A DNA stretch of 64,000 nucleotides from Opisthorchis felineus (lineage: Eukaryota > Platyhelminthes > Trematoda > Opisthorchiida > Opisthorchiidae). The notes under the pieces are model-generated. The model was not told the DNA's origin and searched no databases. It was given only the letters and a program-made list of their open reading frames with translations. A program made the translations under genes and the position numbers. Position 1 is the stretch's first letter, and each line of letters opens with the position of its first letter. The DNA is taken from contig SJOL01001480.1 in the NCBI GenBank assembly GCA_004794785.1, positions 107,826 to 171,825 of the forward strand, read 5' to 3'. Below, in pieces: positions 49,601 through 55,745 of the stretch.

Positions 49601-49966
49601 CCCTTTCTCCCCTATCGGTAGGGTTCTGTGAAATCCCTGTATGGTCAGAATGGATTCAGTTCCTTTGTTGCTAACATATCATTTCGTTTCCTGCTCATTC
49701 CACTTACAGATGTGATATTTTTCATCTACCTTTATCAACGCTGGATCTATCCGATGGATCCTAATCGAATCAATGAATTTGGTGTCAGCAAAGAGATGCT
49801 TGACAAGACAGAAGGCATCGTAGCTCCTGAGTCGAATGGCCAGTTGCTTCTTGAAGATCAGGCATCCGTTGAAACTTTCCGTTCGGTTGGCTCTGCACCT
49901 GCCGAACTGGAAACCTCAGGTACCCGGCAGAGACGTAGAAATGTGCCAACAACACAGGAGAACTGA
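25277..49966 (+). CDS. CLPTM1: CLPTM1 (cleft lip and palate transmembrane protein 1), ten visible exons, 5' end missing
   Basis: Multi-pass membrane protein of the CLPTM1/CLPTM1L family. Vertebrate CLPTM1 resides largely in the ER and limits forward traffic of GABA-A receptors; the paralogue CLPTM1L is a glucosaminyl-phosphatidylinositol scramblase. The fluke role is inferred from homology only. Joining 25277-25639, 27229-27352, 32359-32574, 34468-34727, 36727-36820, 36903-37093, 40112-40207, 41253-41388, 44035-44202 and 49710-49966 gives 1905 nt: 634 codons and a stop, against 669 residues in human. Landmarks in order are 'NAW' (19-21), 'LVYGDWT' (96-102), 'SHWHPN'-like 'THWHPN', '[10 protein letters not shown]', 'YFNDYWNL', 'QLYAAQS', '[10 protein letters not shown]', '[11 protein letters not shown]', '[12 protein letters not shown]', '[19 protein letters not shown]', '[20 protein letters not shown]' and '[12 protein letters not shown]'. 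One hydrophobic segment lies near residues 26-40 and about seven from residue 330 onward. An in-frame stop at 25253-25255 with no ATG after it shows that an upstream exon must supply the start codon. Confidence 0.97.
26069..26326. repeat. Palindromic repeat family P, copy in intron 1
   Basis: Starts 'ctactcataaggttgctg', includes 'gaacccaaactgcacgaaat', and then self-complementary halves: 'catcttcattctaatttggtt'-like sequence near 26215 faces 'aaaccaaattggtacacaaa' near 26300. Confidence 0.75.
26395..26570 (-). repeat. Dispersed repeat family E, copy 3
   Basis: Shares 'catggagaccaag', 'tgatggggcgagaagtgct' and 'gatattcagttatt' with the copies at 13853 and 16495. Confidence 0.5.
26884..27030 (+). 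mobile_element. SINE family A copy, degenerate
   Basis: The B-box region 'cgtagttcgaacccaaccc' and body 'gtctaggcttaggcgacctg' are clear; the A-box side is decayed and the 3' part is shortened, ending 'gcagctgaacgac'. It ends about 200 bp before visible exon 2. Confidence 0.75.
27229..27352 (+). CDS. CLPTM1: CLPTM1 visible exon 2
   Basis: Acceptor 'cttttccag', donor 'gtacgc' (weak). Ends in phase 1. Encodes '[19 protein letters not shown]', a closely conserved family block ('NGS' is a possible N-glycosylation site, also present in human CLPTM1). Confidence 0.95.
27715..27800 (-). repeat. tRNA-like repeat head
   Basis: The complement reads 'gagttcgaatctcggcac', a good pol III B-box, with a poor A-box about 45 bp upstream. 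The arms do not form a proper cloverleaf. It is probably an isolated SINE head of another family; I saw no second copy. Confidence 0.4.
28361..28542 (+). mobile_element. SINE family A copy
   Basis: Head 'gcatagtggttgaagtgcg', B-box 'gcttcgaacccaacccggg', body 'cttggacaacctggcagta', 3' part 'gggtgttacagctgaacg'. Confidence 0.85.
28543..30095. other. Intronic DNA without recognised features
   Basis: Frames at 28758-29048, 29170-29472 and 29488-29739 (+) show no recognised domain and no phase-compatible exon signals. Confidence 0.4.
30096..30290 (+). mobile_element. SINE family A copy
   Basis: Head 'gtcgagatagctcagtggtt', B-box 'ggctcgaacccaaccc', body 'tttgggcaacctggcagta', 3' part 'ggcatggcagccagacacc'. 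Confidence 0.87.
30393..30675 (+). mobile_element. SINE family C (tRNA-derived) copy
   Basis: Contains a tRNA-like segment near 30507-30575: 'gtggggtagttgtaacgcg', then 'gtccagaattcaaactccgg' as B-box. It is preceded by 'tcaagcgtgaacacgttcgc' and followed by 'taagaacgaaactcgagtcc'. A diverged minus-strand copy is at 35876-36122. The long frames read across it on both strands are not genes. Confidence 0.65.
31000..32035. other. Intronic DNA without recognised genes
   Basis: Apart from a short GA-rich microsatellite (31427-31462), I see nothing assignable here. Confidence 0.4.
31427..31462 (+). repeat. GA-rich microsatellite
   Basis: Imperfect (GA)n run, 'gagagagagagagagggaga', in CLPTM1 intron 2. 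Confidence 0.85.
32036..32320. repeat. Palindromic repeat family P, copy next to visible exon 3
   Basis: Inner arm 'gaataccgatttggttttga' (32051) pairs with 'cgtcgaaactaaattggcg' (32142). The outer arm ends with 'ttttcagcaaccttatgagt' (32293-32312), the complement of the family terminus. It ends about 38 bp before the exon at 32359. Confidence 0.8.
32359..32574 (+). CDS. CLPTM1: CLPTM1 visible exon 3
   Basis: Acceptor 'ccattcgaccag', donor 'gtaagt'; enters and leaves in phase 1. Encodes 'TRYKRRR', 'NLLTGQT', '[20 protein letters not shown]' and 'PAPLDY', all conserved family blocks. A palindromic repeat ends about 38 bp before the exon. Confidence 0.96.
32985..33535 (-). mobile_element. RTE-like element, 3' portion
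   Basis: The complement begins (at 33535) with the RT thumb matching 19455-19600 ('cgttgtctcagaaccatagc') and runs on to the element's 3' end, 'ctgtacggcagcgaagcatc', at 33017-32998. Unlike the 17.3 kb copy it has no SINE at the corresponding site. It is frame-broken. Confidence 0.87.
34264..34294 (+). repeat. Palindromic repeat family P, arm fragment
   Basis: 'aactactcataaggttgctg' followed by 'aaaactttcagac', the family terminus only. Confidence 0.6.
34468..34727 (+). CDS. CLPTM1: CLPTM1 visible exon 4
   Basis: Acceptor 'cgttccttccctag', donor 'gtaagt'; enters in phase 1 and leaves in phase 0. Encodes '[17 protein letters not shown]', '[15 protein letters not shown]' and the acidic '[10 protein letters not shown]' that matches the family just before the first helix of the membrane bundle. 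The open frame continues upstream to 34416, but homology sets the exon start at 34468. Confidence 0.96.
34843..34975 (+). mobile_element. Possible decayed SINE family A copy
   Basis: Body motifs 'ctgtctaagcttggacaact' and 'tgacagtgcc' are recognisable; the tRNA-like head is only faintly visible. Confidence 0.4.
35876..36122 (-). mobile_element. SINE family C (tRNA-derived) copy
   Basis: Complement of the family at 30393: 'actcgagtttcgttcttatt' (35916), 'aaacgtgttcacgcttgagc' (36040) and 'caaccatcctgg'-like end. The tRNA-like part is diverged. Confidence 0.6.
36727..36820 (+). CDS. CLPTM1: CLPTM1 visible exon 5
   Basis: Acceptor 'cccctccacag', donor 'gtaagt'; phase 0 in, phase 1 out. Encodes '[18 protein letters not shown]' and 'FELLAFKN', a membrane helix. 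Only 31 codons, so gene finders easily miss it. Confidence 0.96.
36903..37093 (+). CDS. CLPTM1: CLPTM1 visible exon 6
   Basis: Separated from the previous exon by an 82 bp intron. Acceptor 'gcccgtttag', donor 'gtcagt'; phase 1 in, phase 0 out. Encodes '[20 protein letters not shown]' and two hydrophobic segments ('[11 protein letters not shown]', '[16 protein letters not shown]'). Confidence 0.96.
37659..37836 (-). mobile_element. SINE family A copy
   Basis: B-box complement 'ggattcgaaccacgg' (37767), A-box side 'gcgctctaaccaca' (37811), body 'gccaggttgcccaagcctag'. Flanked by 'gtgaaaa' at 37651-37657 and 37842-37848, a possible short target-site duplication. Confidence 0.87.
38340..39160 (+). 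mobile_element. Penelope-like element fragment with GIY-YIG endonuclease
   Basis: The frame at 38361-38591 contains '[20 protein letters not shown]' followed by '[20 protein letters not shown]', the GIY-YIG core found at the C terminus of Penelope-like element proteins, where it cuts target DNA. In a shifted frame, '[14 protein letters not shown]' (about 38570) and '[12 protein letters not shown]' (about 38680) continue the domain. The second motif reads His-Ile-Gly instead of Tyr-Ile-Gly, and a frameshift and stop break it near 38590. No reverse transcriptase precedes it. The following 400 bp is probably its 3' region, because part of it recurs at 46205-46425. Confidence 0.75.
39165..39379. 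repeat. Palindromic repeat family P, copy in intron 6
   Basis: Inner block 'gcgcacgaatttggttttaa' (39184) and terminal arm 'agcgaccttatgagtagtgt' (39360-39379). The middle is shortened. Confidence 0.65.
39419..39604 (-). mobile_element. SINE family A copy
   Basis: Full-length minus-strand copy: 'atcgttcagctgtaacaccc' at the left, B-box complement 'gggttcgaaccacag' (39540), A-box side 'accactgagccatcttg' (39583). Confidence 0.9.
40112..40207 (+). CDS. CLPTM1: CLPTM1 visible exon 7
   Basis: Acceptor 'tctatttacag', donor 'gtgtgt'; exactly 32 codons, phase 0 at both ends, so skipping would keep frame. Encodes a less conserved loop ending '[13 protein letters not shown]', which matches the family's 'YIESSTKVYDD' position. 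Confidence 0.93.
40490..40765 (-). mobile_element. SINE family F (tRNA-derived), copy 1
   Basis: The complement carries a tRNA-like head, 'ggccaaacagttaagtgttg' then 'gatcgcgggctgtaaact' (40590-40640). The flanks 'gattgactggctcctcgagt' (40729) and 'gggaatcatcaagagtgcac' (40552) recur in copies 2 and 3. Confidence 0.6.
40852..41055 (-). mobile_element. SINE family F (tRNA-derived), copy 2
   Basis: The complement has B-box 'ggtcgcgggttcgaaactct' (near 40985-40965) and A-box-like 'gtagttgagcgtgttcaacc'. 'tgggaatcatcagcagggag' (40926) matches the flank of copies 1 and 3. Confidence 0.65.
41253..41388 (+). CDS. CLPTM1: CLPTM1 visible exon 8
   Basis: Acceptor 'cccttctgtctag', donor 'gtaagt'; phase 0 in, phase 1 out. 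Encodes '[20 protein letters not shown]' and '[19 protein letters not shown]', nearly identical to vertebrate CLPTM1. Confidence 0.97.
42001..42330 (-). repeat. Dispersed repeat family D, copy 1
   Basis: The complement runs from 'agtggaccttatcgtggtgt' through 'gtcagtggttagaggtctg' and 'gcggtcagccttttgggac' to 'ggtgtgggcgccctggcaat' and 'gacgtacaaccatg'. A plus-strand copy is at 56806-57120. The A-box-like 'gtcagtggttagaggtc' suggests a pol III-type SINE. Confidence 0.65.
42891..43078 (-). mobile_element. SINE family A copy
   Basis: Full minus-strand copy: 'atcgttcagctgttgcacct', B-box complement 'gggttcgaaccacgg' (43014), A-box side 'accactgagccatctcc' (43057). 'tggtgcaca' occurs at 42862-42870 and 43080-43088, a plausible target-site duplication. 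Confidence 0.9.
43138..43330 (+). mobile_element. SINE family A copy
   Basis: Head 'ggctcgagacagcacagcgg', B-box 'gtggttcgaacccaacc' (43190), 3' part 'gcaccgaaaggtgttacagt', AT-rich tail. It stands head to head with the minus-strand copy at 42891-43078. Confidence 0.88.
43378..43811 (+). CDS. Candidate alternative terminal exon of CLPTM1
   Basis: An open frame of 143 codons lies in intron 8. It follows a good acceptor ('tatgtttttaccag', pyrimidine-rich upstream) and needs one base from the preceding exon, which is what visible exon 8 supplies: TTT G + GT GAA keeps frame. It ends in TGA at 43809-43811, and AATAAA follows at 43819-43824. The predicted tail is hydrophilic, rich in Ser, Gln and Thr, and matches no family I know. 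If used, it would replace the last membrane segments encoded by exons 9 and 10. It could instead be a chance frame or part of an unrecognised transposon. A SINE A copy ends about 48 bp upstream. Confidence 0.3.
43819..43824 (+). terminator. Poly(A) signal AATAAA of the candidate alternative exon
   Basis: Canonical AATAAA, starting 8 nt after the TGA of the open frame that ends at 43811. Confidence 0.35.
44035..44202 (+). CDS. CLPTM1: CLPTM1 visible exon 9
   Basis: Acceptor 'ctcctatacag', donor 'gtgagt'; phase 1 at both ends, 168 nt. Encodes '[20 protein letters not shown]' and '[13 protein letters not shown]', with the Pro-Gln pair typical of the family. Confidence 0.97.
44300..45267. other. 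Intronic DNA without recognised features
   Basis: First kilobase of intron 9. The frame at 44673-44927 has no recognised domain. Confidence 0.4.
45268..45440 (+). mobile_element. SINE family A copy
   Basis: Head 'atcaagatagctccgtgttt', B-box 'gcggttcgaacctaacccc' (45318), body 'tttaggcttaggtaacccgg', tail 'caatcattactatt'. Confidence 0.83.
45873..46060 (+). mobile_element. SINE family A copy with 10 bp target-site duplication
   Basis: Head 'tggcgagatggctcagtggt', B-box 'gtggttcgaacccgacctc' (45922), body 'ttaggcaacctggcagta', 3' part 'gctacagctgaacgattttt'. 'acttgagaga' occurs at 45863-45872 and again at 46061-46070, a perfect direct repeat flanking the element. Confidence 0.93.
46101..46188 (-). 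mobile_element. SINE family A, 3' half only
   Basis: 'ataatcgttcagctgtagca' through 'gagatattgccacg', the complement of the 3' half of the family. The tRNA-like head is absent. It faces the plus-strand copy at 45873 tail to tail. Confidence 0.8.
46205..46425 (+). repeat. Copy of the presumed Penelope 3' region
   Basis: Shares an ordered series of blocks with 38935-39160: 'tgatcttgttgattcactcc' (46320), 'ttctgcattaaaactcaacc' and 'gtttgtgtcaaaaggg' (46398). At 38-39 kb these follow the GIY-YIG domain. Confidence 0.5.
46438..46640 (+). mobile_element. SINE family A copy
   Basis: Head 'agctcaagatagctcagtgg', B-box 'gtagttcgaaccc' (46489), a shortened B-box flank, then body and an ATT-rich tail 'gattattatttttatcatta'. 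Confidence 0.85.
46762..46788. repeat. TA microsatellite
   Basis: Thirteen uninterrupted TA units in CLPTM1 intron 9. Confidence 0.95.
47124..47246 (+). CDS. Candidate symmetric cassette exon within CLPTM1 intron 9
   Basis: Acceptor 'gtaatctttccag' and donor 'gtagta' bound 123 nt without a stop in the frame set by visible exon 9 (phase 1 at both ends). Inclusion would add 41 residues, including '[20 protein letters not shown]', just before '[11 protein letters not shown]'. Animal CLPTM1 has no insert here, and the direct join matches the family exactly. This would be a lineage-specific alternative exon or a chance arrangement. Neighbouring frames at 46889-47086 and 47394-47690 are also open but not phase-compatible. 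Confidence 0.15.
47700..48610. other. Intronic DNA without recognised features
   Basis: The frames at 47813-48130 (+) and 48304-48546 (-) are open but match nothing I know. Confidence 0.4.
48611..48800 (+). mobile_element. SINE family A copy
   Basis: Head 'ctcgtggtagctcattggct', B-box 'gtggttcgaatccgac' (48660), body 'cttcggcaacctggcaata', 3' part 'gctaggcaccgaaagggttt'. Confidence 0.88.
48943..49127 (-). mobile_element. SINE family A copy, diverged
   Basis: 'taatcgttcacctgtcacac' at the left, 'ttgtccaagcctttgtagg' in the body, 'accaatgagccatgccgagc' at the head. The B-box is decayed ('ggatgcggactacgg'). Confidence 0.75.
49710..49966 (+). CDS. CLPTM1: CLPTM1 visible exon 10 (terminal)
   Basis: Acceptor 'cattccacttacag', enters in phase 1, ends at TGA 49964-49966. 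Encodes '[20 protein letters not shown]' and 'NEFGVSKEM', then a poorly conserved hydrophilic tail ending '[11 protein letters not shown]', in keeping with the variable C terminus of the family. Confidence 0.96.
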
Positions 49967-50430
49967 TCGGTTGATGAGACATAGTTCGAATAGCTATGTT
50001 GTACATGCTCCTTTTCCTGTTTGGCCCATACCTAGCTCATCTTCTTTCCATTTTGAGATAAACACCTTTCCAACTACTCCCTACCTATTCTCACATTTCG
50101 CACTCTGTTACTGGTTGATTCTTCATCGCTTGTCTAAGCTACGTTACGAATCACAATATCGTCGTAGTTTTGACATCTCTCATTGTATGTCCCTTTTTTG
50201 CACAACGCTCTCTTCTTAATGTCGACATCTGGATTGCCAAAGATGGGAATTGTGCATACAGTGTTTCTCTTTACAGATTTGCTTATGGGTGGTCAGAAGC
50301 GGGTTGGTTACAGAGCCGGTAAGACCTTTAGTCCTTATTGAGGTTTATTGGCTGGGTTTTTTAGCAGCAGCGTACTTGTTGTAGGGTGGCTATAGCTGTC
50401 ATTTTTCTTCGCCAATGATATGGCGAGGTA
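49967..50430 (+). other. CLPTM1 3' flank, probable 3' UTR
   Basis: Pyrimidine-rich, no coding family. I did not see an AATAAA in this stretch, so the poly(A) site cannot be placed; fluke poly(A) signals are often non-canonical. Confidence 0.4.
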
Positions 50431-50900
50431 GGTGTAGGTAGCCACGTATTTGAGGTGATAGCTGATATAACTGATACATCAATACAGGGCTGTCACTAGA
50501 CTTCTCATTGGGGAAATCGAGACGGGGAGCTATGCACGCACGCCATTGGACTCGCCGTTACACCATGTCTGACAATGTTTCCAATCATTGATGTGTCCCA
50601 TGGTCCTCATCCAGGCAGACGGAAATGACCAGCGCAGCTGAGTTTGCTAGTAGCGGCTTTCATACTTCGCTGCCAAGTCATTGCTTGGCCACTTCTGACT
50701 CGTTTCCGCCCTTCGCGTGGCTGGAATTCGGTCGACCGGCATACGGAGCACATGACAAAGCCAGCGCAACCTCTGAAGTGTGATCACTTCATCTGTCGTT
50801 GACGAGTTATTTCTTCTGAAAACCGTTCGACGTACTTCAGCATTACTGATTCGGCCTTCCCACCAGACTCCCGCAATGCTCCGAAGATATTGATGGCCAA
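50430..50900 (-). mobile_element. RTE-like element (second subfamily), 3' part
   Basis: The complement reads 'LRSIAGVWWEGRISNAEVRR' from about 50890, then 'LQRLRWLCHVLRMPVDR' (about 50780), the thumb and tail of an RTE-type reverse transcriptase. 'agcaaactcagctgcgctgg' (complement, about 50630) is identical to 51573-51592 in the plus-strand copy. It has frameshifts. Confidence 0.82.
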
Positions 50901-50966
50901 AAACACTAAGTTTTTAACGTTTGTGTGGCTGCGTGTGAGGTATTTTTAACAGCATCCTATATGAAG

Positions 50967-51145
50967 GAGTAAAAAAATCGTTCAGCTGCAACACCCTTTC
51001 GGTGCCTAGCTGCCACGCCACCCGAAGGAGTCCCGAGGGCTGGGATACTGCCAAGTTGTCCAAGCCTAGACAGGGGAAGTCGAGATGCAGAGGTCGGATT
51101 CGAACCACGAACCTTCCGGTCAGTAAATTCGCGCTCTAACCACAG
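50967..51145 (-). mobile_element. SINE family A copy with perfect 11 bp target-site duplication
   Basis: 'cctatatgaag' stands at 50956-50966 and 51146-51156, directly flanking the element. The minus-strand SINE runs from the tail 'gagtaaaaaaatcgttcagc' to the head side 'gcgctctaaccaca', so the head is missing its first ~15 bases. Confidence 0.95.
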
Positions 51146-51369
51146 CCTATATGAAGTATATTTTGGATGTTCTTAACCGCTGGTTTTGCTGGAACGGATC
51201 AACTGATGAATTCTGAAAAATCTTCAAGTAACTAGCCTTACCTTTACCGCAAACTCCAGGCTTCAGTCTGGCCTAATCGATGACCACAGGGTCTGTTGAT
51301 ATGTGTTTTATTCGCCTAAGCGGTTTTACTAGGACTGGTGCGAAAACAATACAGTTGAACGAAATGAAC

Positions 51370-51960
51370 AGTGCACACCGAACTTACTCTGGAAGAATTC
51401 GTTGAGACACGGCTCGGTTTGGGAATCTGTGGCGGCGTCCAAGTTGGCAGTTTAGCTTGGGACATGTGATGTCGTAAACGAGCCATTTGTCCTCGAAGTG
51501 TTCTTTTCGCACATCCACGTGAAGGGTGGAAACTAGCCAGAGGCGATCAAACGAAGTTCAAAAGCCATTACCAGCAAACTCAGCTGCGCTGGTCATTGTC
51601 GTCTTCCTGGATGGGGACCTCGAGACGGGCCACATCAATGGTTAGAGACATTGTCAGACATGGCCCAGTCGTACCCTCAATGGCGTTCGTGCATTCAAGC
51701 TATTGCCTTCAATGCATAGCTCCATTCCCAACCCCCCCCACTTGACAGTCCACTGATAGTGCTGTATCTACGCACCAATTTATCAGCTGCCGCCTCCAAT
51801 GCCTACCCCACTTCCCCAAATCATCGGTGAACGAAACTGTGGCAGCTACAACCACCGTACGACAAGTACGCGGTTCTTACAGCTGACAATCATGATGATG
51901 TCCACTGAGTTGAGCGGTACACCACTGGTTAGTGGTGTTTTTAACAGTGTGACTGACACC
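51370..51960 (+). mobile_element. RTE-like element (second subfamily), 3' part
   Basis: Same subfamily as 50430-50900 in opposite orientation: 'accagcaaactcagctgcgc' (51570), 'tcctggatggggacctcgag', 'acattgtcagacatggccca' (51650). It ends with non-coding 3' sequence containing 'ggcagctacaaccaccgtac' (51842). Frame-broken. Confidence 0.8.
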
Positions 51961-52084
51961 CATGCAAAGTACAACAACTGGTAGCTAATGACACGTGGTG
52001 TGGTGCTGAGCTGCGAACAACTCTAGGTAATTGTACAAAGGAAATGACTTTCAAAATTAGAAGCTGACATTTACTAGAACACTT

Positions 52085-52400
52085 CAATCATACGGTTGCC
52101 GAAAACAGCCTACGGCCGGTTTCGCTCTCCTTGGAGCTCATCAGACGCGCGCGGTACCCGATTTCGCGTCAACATTTTATGTACTTGGACACCAAATGGT
52201 ATGGAGTTGGTGAAATGCACTCATTTGCAGCTTAGCTTGGTGTTGGCGGGAGATTCAACTGAATTTCAAGTGAATCTCCGGAGTTTGATACCATTTGTGC
52301 AACACATTCAGTTGAAGAATATCATAACCGAGACTCACCTGGATTTCACTAGTCTCTCGTAAACACCGAGTTCAGTTGCAAATGAATGTATTAACTTTTC
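52085..52400. repeat. Palindromic repeat family P copy
   Basis: 'aatcatacggttgccgaaaa' and 'ggccggtttcgctctccttg' give the arm. 'gcttggtgttggcgggagat' (52235) is the inner block, with an inverse partner near 52340-52395 ('ccgagttcagttgcaaatga'). Confidence 0.7.
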
Positions 52401-53424
52401 AACTGTTTACAACAGACTGAGGATAGTTACGGTAGCTAAGTTCCGGTTGGCTGGATCGATGCGTTATCCTCGAGTGGCACGAAATGCCGTCTAGCACCAG
52501 TCATTTCAGCATACACATTTTAGGTTCTGCTGCGATTCTAGTACAAAACTGTTTCCATCGCATCGTCACAGTGACATCACCTTACTTGACCAGCAAACTC
52601 AATCGATTTCAGTGAATCTGGTACTTTGCGATCCTCGCACTGCGTGACGGAATGACTGAACTTCAAGGTTATTCTACCTGAACCATGAGTTTCGATTTTT
52701 GTGGGTGAACTGTCGCTACCACCCCAAATATATTTGTGCTTTTCTCATTCAAGTCACTCGTTTGGTCTCAGTAGATGTTAGTTCCCAAAGTCGAAGTTAG
52801 AAATTAGGATAAAACTAATCGCCTCGAAGGATCCATCTTGTTCAGGGATTCCCGATGTCCTTCATAAGATCAAACTAAGATCGATGGGGGATGAAACACT
52901 GAATACTGCTCTGAACACCGTCGGCTCAAATCCATCCTCTCACTTCTCATTTGCTCCCATTTGGCCGCTGGTGATGTATCACTGTCTCAACTTTTACACT
53001 TCTTGGAACCGATGCATTTCGCTATCTTTTTAGGGGTGCTTGGTGACGACACTGAACCGTGTTATATCCATTCTGTCGTTCTTACTAAGTCTGTCGGTGG
53101 ATGATGATCAAACAAACAGACATTTGTCTTTCGGTTACGGAGCGGAACACACGTAACGACTTTCCTCTTAAAAAATTAGATTAACCTGGTAGTCTTATCT
53201 CAAACACCGCTGTTTCCTAGGTAAGAATCTTTCTAGACTTGAGTGCACTGACATTATCTTATTTATCACGCAGGGAGAAAGCGAACCGGTAAAAGCAGAC
53301 ACGTTCCACACCAGCCACCACGTGATTACATCATCCTGAAGCCCTATATACTATATACAGCAGAACGGTAAGATGAATTTCTGCTACTCAGATTGTAGCA
53401 ATGCAACATGAGCACTCTTCTGCA
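52401..53424. other. No recognised gene or repeat
   Basis: Short frames only. Confidence 0.45.
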
Positions 53425-53590
53425 AGTTCATTGACCGCCTAGCTACCATGTCACCAGAAGGAAGCACTAGAGCTGAGATACTTCCAGGTTGCCAAAGCCT
53501 AGACAGGAGCCGTCGAAATGCAGAGGCTGGGTTCGAACCATGGAACTTCTGGTCAATAATTCCGCGCCCTGACCAGTCAGCTATCTCAAG
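53425..53590 (-). mobile_element. SINE family A copy, diverged
   Basis: 'cctagctaccatgtcaccag' at the left, B-box complement 'gggttcgaaccatgg' (53528), head side 'ccagtcagctatctcaag' (53572-53589). Confidence 0.8.
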
Positions 53591-53984
53591 TGCATTAACC
53601 ACTCCATATACTCGTAAGCTTTGGAACGTGTTCCTGAATTTCGATATCGGAGGGTCCGAAATTCTAGTCCATCTGCCTCGAACGTTTGCATAACTTCCCG
53701 AAGGGATTTTTTTACTGTCCTAGGTCCACTTCAAATGCATGAGCTATATTTTGAATTTGTTCTTCACACACACTTTTTCAGGTTTATTCGGTTCAGGAAA
53801 ATAGCTTTGCATAACAGTTACGGTGTTTCGCAATGTCCACCAATCGAACAACCAGTTAGTTTCACGCATAACGTTTGGAATACCTCTTAAGCTCATGGTA
53901 GATACTAATAGACGAAATCTTGTAACCAGAATGATTCATTAGCTCCGTATAAGTGGGAGCCTGACTACTCATTAAAAAATAAAG

Positions 53985-54320
53985 GCGTTTTATCGGGTCG
54001 ACTAAGCACATCTATACGGCACAAACTATGTACTGTGTTCTGTCGTACGTACTCAGCCGCTCAAGTAAATCTGCTGTCGTCAACGGAACAGATCAATCTC
54101 CGATGCAATCCCTGTGCCTCACATGTTGTGTACCAGTTCAGATGCAGTTGTGGTGAAACTTACATTGACAGAACAGGTGGGAGCTTACGCGTCTCAGGTC
54201 ATCTGCCTCGAGTCAGGTGACTAATCGATCGACCGATAGGCTGCAAGCTGGGAGGCGAAAGCCAGTTTCATCGATCCACAAACTCATTCTATCCACAGGG
54301 CGCAGAGTTGACCATAGTGT
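53985..54320 (+). mobile_element. Penelope-like element fragment with GIY-YIG endonuclease, second lineage
   Basis: Frame 54035-54220 contains 'FCRTYSAAQVNLLSS' and 'SHVVYQFRCSCGETYIDRTG', the start of a GIY-YIG domain with the Cys-x-Cys form seen in one Penelope-like lineage. The conserved Gly of the second motif is Asp here. The continuation 'HLPRV' is followed by a stop at about 54218. It differs from the 38.3 kb fragment (Cys-x-x-Cys form), so two lineages are present. Confidence 0.72.
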
Positions 54321-54931
54321 ACAGCGTTTGACAGAATTTGACTGCGCAGTGTCAACTCGAACTTGTTAGCTTTCAATGAGGCCATGTTGATCAATCGATA
54401 CCTACCCAGCTTTTACACACAAAAGACGCTGACAGATTAGCTGAAACATAAAGCGCTGTTTTCTGGCCGACAAAAATAGATGAACGGTAGGACCCACATT
54501 CAAACAATCCAGAGTTTCCGCATTGTTGCATCGTGACAATCAGCATGGCAAACTTCTCTTCTGTTTTAGAAAATTTCACCCAAAATTTCTGGGCAAATTA
54601 GGAAATTTAAGAGTTTTCATTTAGTCGTCTCCAACGGAAATACTATTCAGTTTCGAAGCTGGACCCGGTGTCCTATGGGACCGTTTCGGCGCCATGTCAC
54701 CTTATGTACAGTACATATGTCAGTACATATTACACAGTATTCAGTAAAGTCACTACATAATAACGTAAGTAATGGGGGCCTCACAATTCTTCGAACGTTG
54801 GTGGGAATACAGTGCTAAACGCAACATAATTTCTTCGACTCTAGCACATTCACGACAAGAGAGGACGACAGTGCCACGTGTCCCGGGTCCTTTGAAGTAA
54901 TTCAAAATGGAAACTACTTACAAGTTCACAA

Positions 54932-55330
54932 AAAACTACTCGACATTCCACGACCAGTTTCGACATTCTTGAGTATCTCCAGTTAGGCACAGACCTCGAG
55001 TTTCCGCCAAACTTGACAGTAGTTTCCCTCAAGAAAATATGCTGGATTATCTCGAATATCGTACCAAGTGAAAAGTGAGGTGCTCTTTGTGCAGCCCATT
55101 CATTTAAAGATTACCACGAGCGAGAGATCCAGCTGGGAAACAGTTGAAACCAGGTTAGTGTACAAATGAGTGTATTTCGCGGACGTCTAATCTCATCTTG
55201 AAAGAAACTGCTGAACGATGTCTCGGCTTTGGCGAGAGATTCAGCTGGAATTTAGTTGAGTCTCCCGTTGAAACCAGAGTGTTGTGCAAACGACAGTATT
55301 CACTTGCATTCCGTCTGCAGTTACATTCGT
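54932..55330. repeat. Palindromic repeat family P copy, diverged
   Basis: 'cattccacgaccagtttcga' (54944) marks the arm, 'tctcgaatatcgtaccaagt' (55050) the centre. 'agagatccagctgggaaaca' and 'agagattcagctggaattta' (55123 and 55232) are two copies of the inner block. Confidence 0.7.
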
Positions 55331-55429
55331 TAACTGTTAGTCAGTCATCTATAATATGACGTTCACTCATTCAATCACTGCAACAGTTTTAAGAGCACAG
55401 ATTATATCTATAAAAGTCTCACTTCCCCA

Positions 55430-55745
55430 ATTGAGATTTATTTCTGTCAGTGAGGCCAGTCTATTTTGAAAAGTCTAGGAGGACAGTACAGCTCTGTTTC
55501 ATCCTTAATGGGCATCATGGACAGCGGGCATCCCACGAATTTCCAGTAGGGAGTTTCGAACGAGCGACATTCCGGCCAGTGGCTTAACACTTAACCATTC
55601 GACCCCGAGCGACTGAACGGCGGTGTGGTTAGCTCTCACTTAGGCAGAATATAGCGTTGCTCATCCTTCAGTCACAGAAACCACGTCACGTGGTCAGTTT
55701 TCGATTGACTGGCTCCTCGAGTGACGAATTCTCAGATGGAAATTT
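55430..55745 (-). mobile_element. SINE family F (tRNA-derived), copy 3
   Basis: The complement has 'gggtcgaatggttaagtgtt' (A-box side) and 'gtcgctcgttcgaaactccc' (B-box) near 55610-55550. The flank 'gattgactggctcctcgagt' (55708) is identical to copy 1. Confidence 0.7.
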
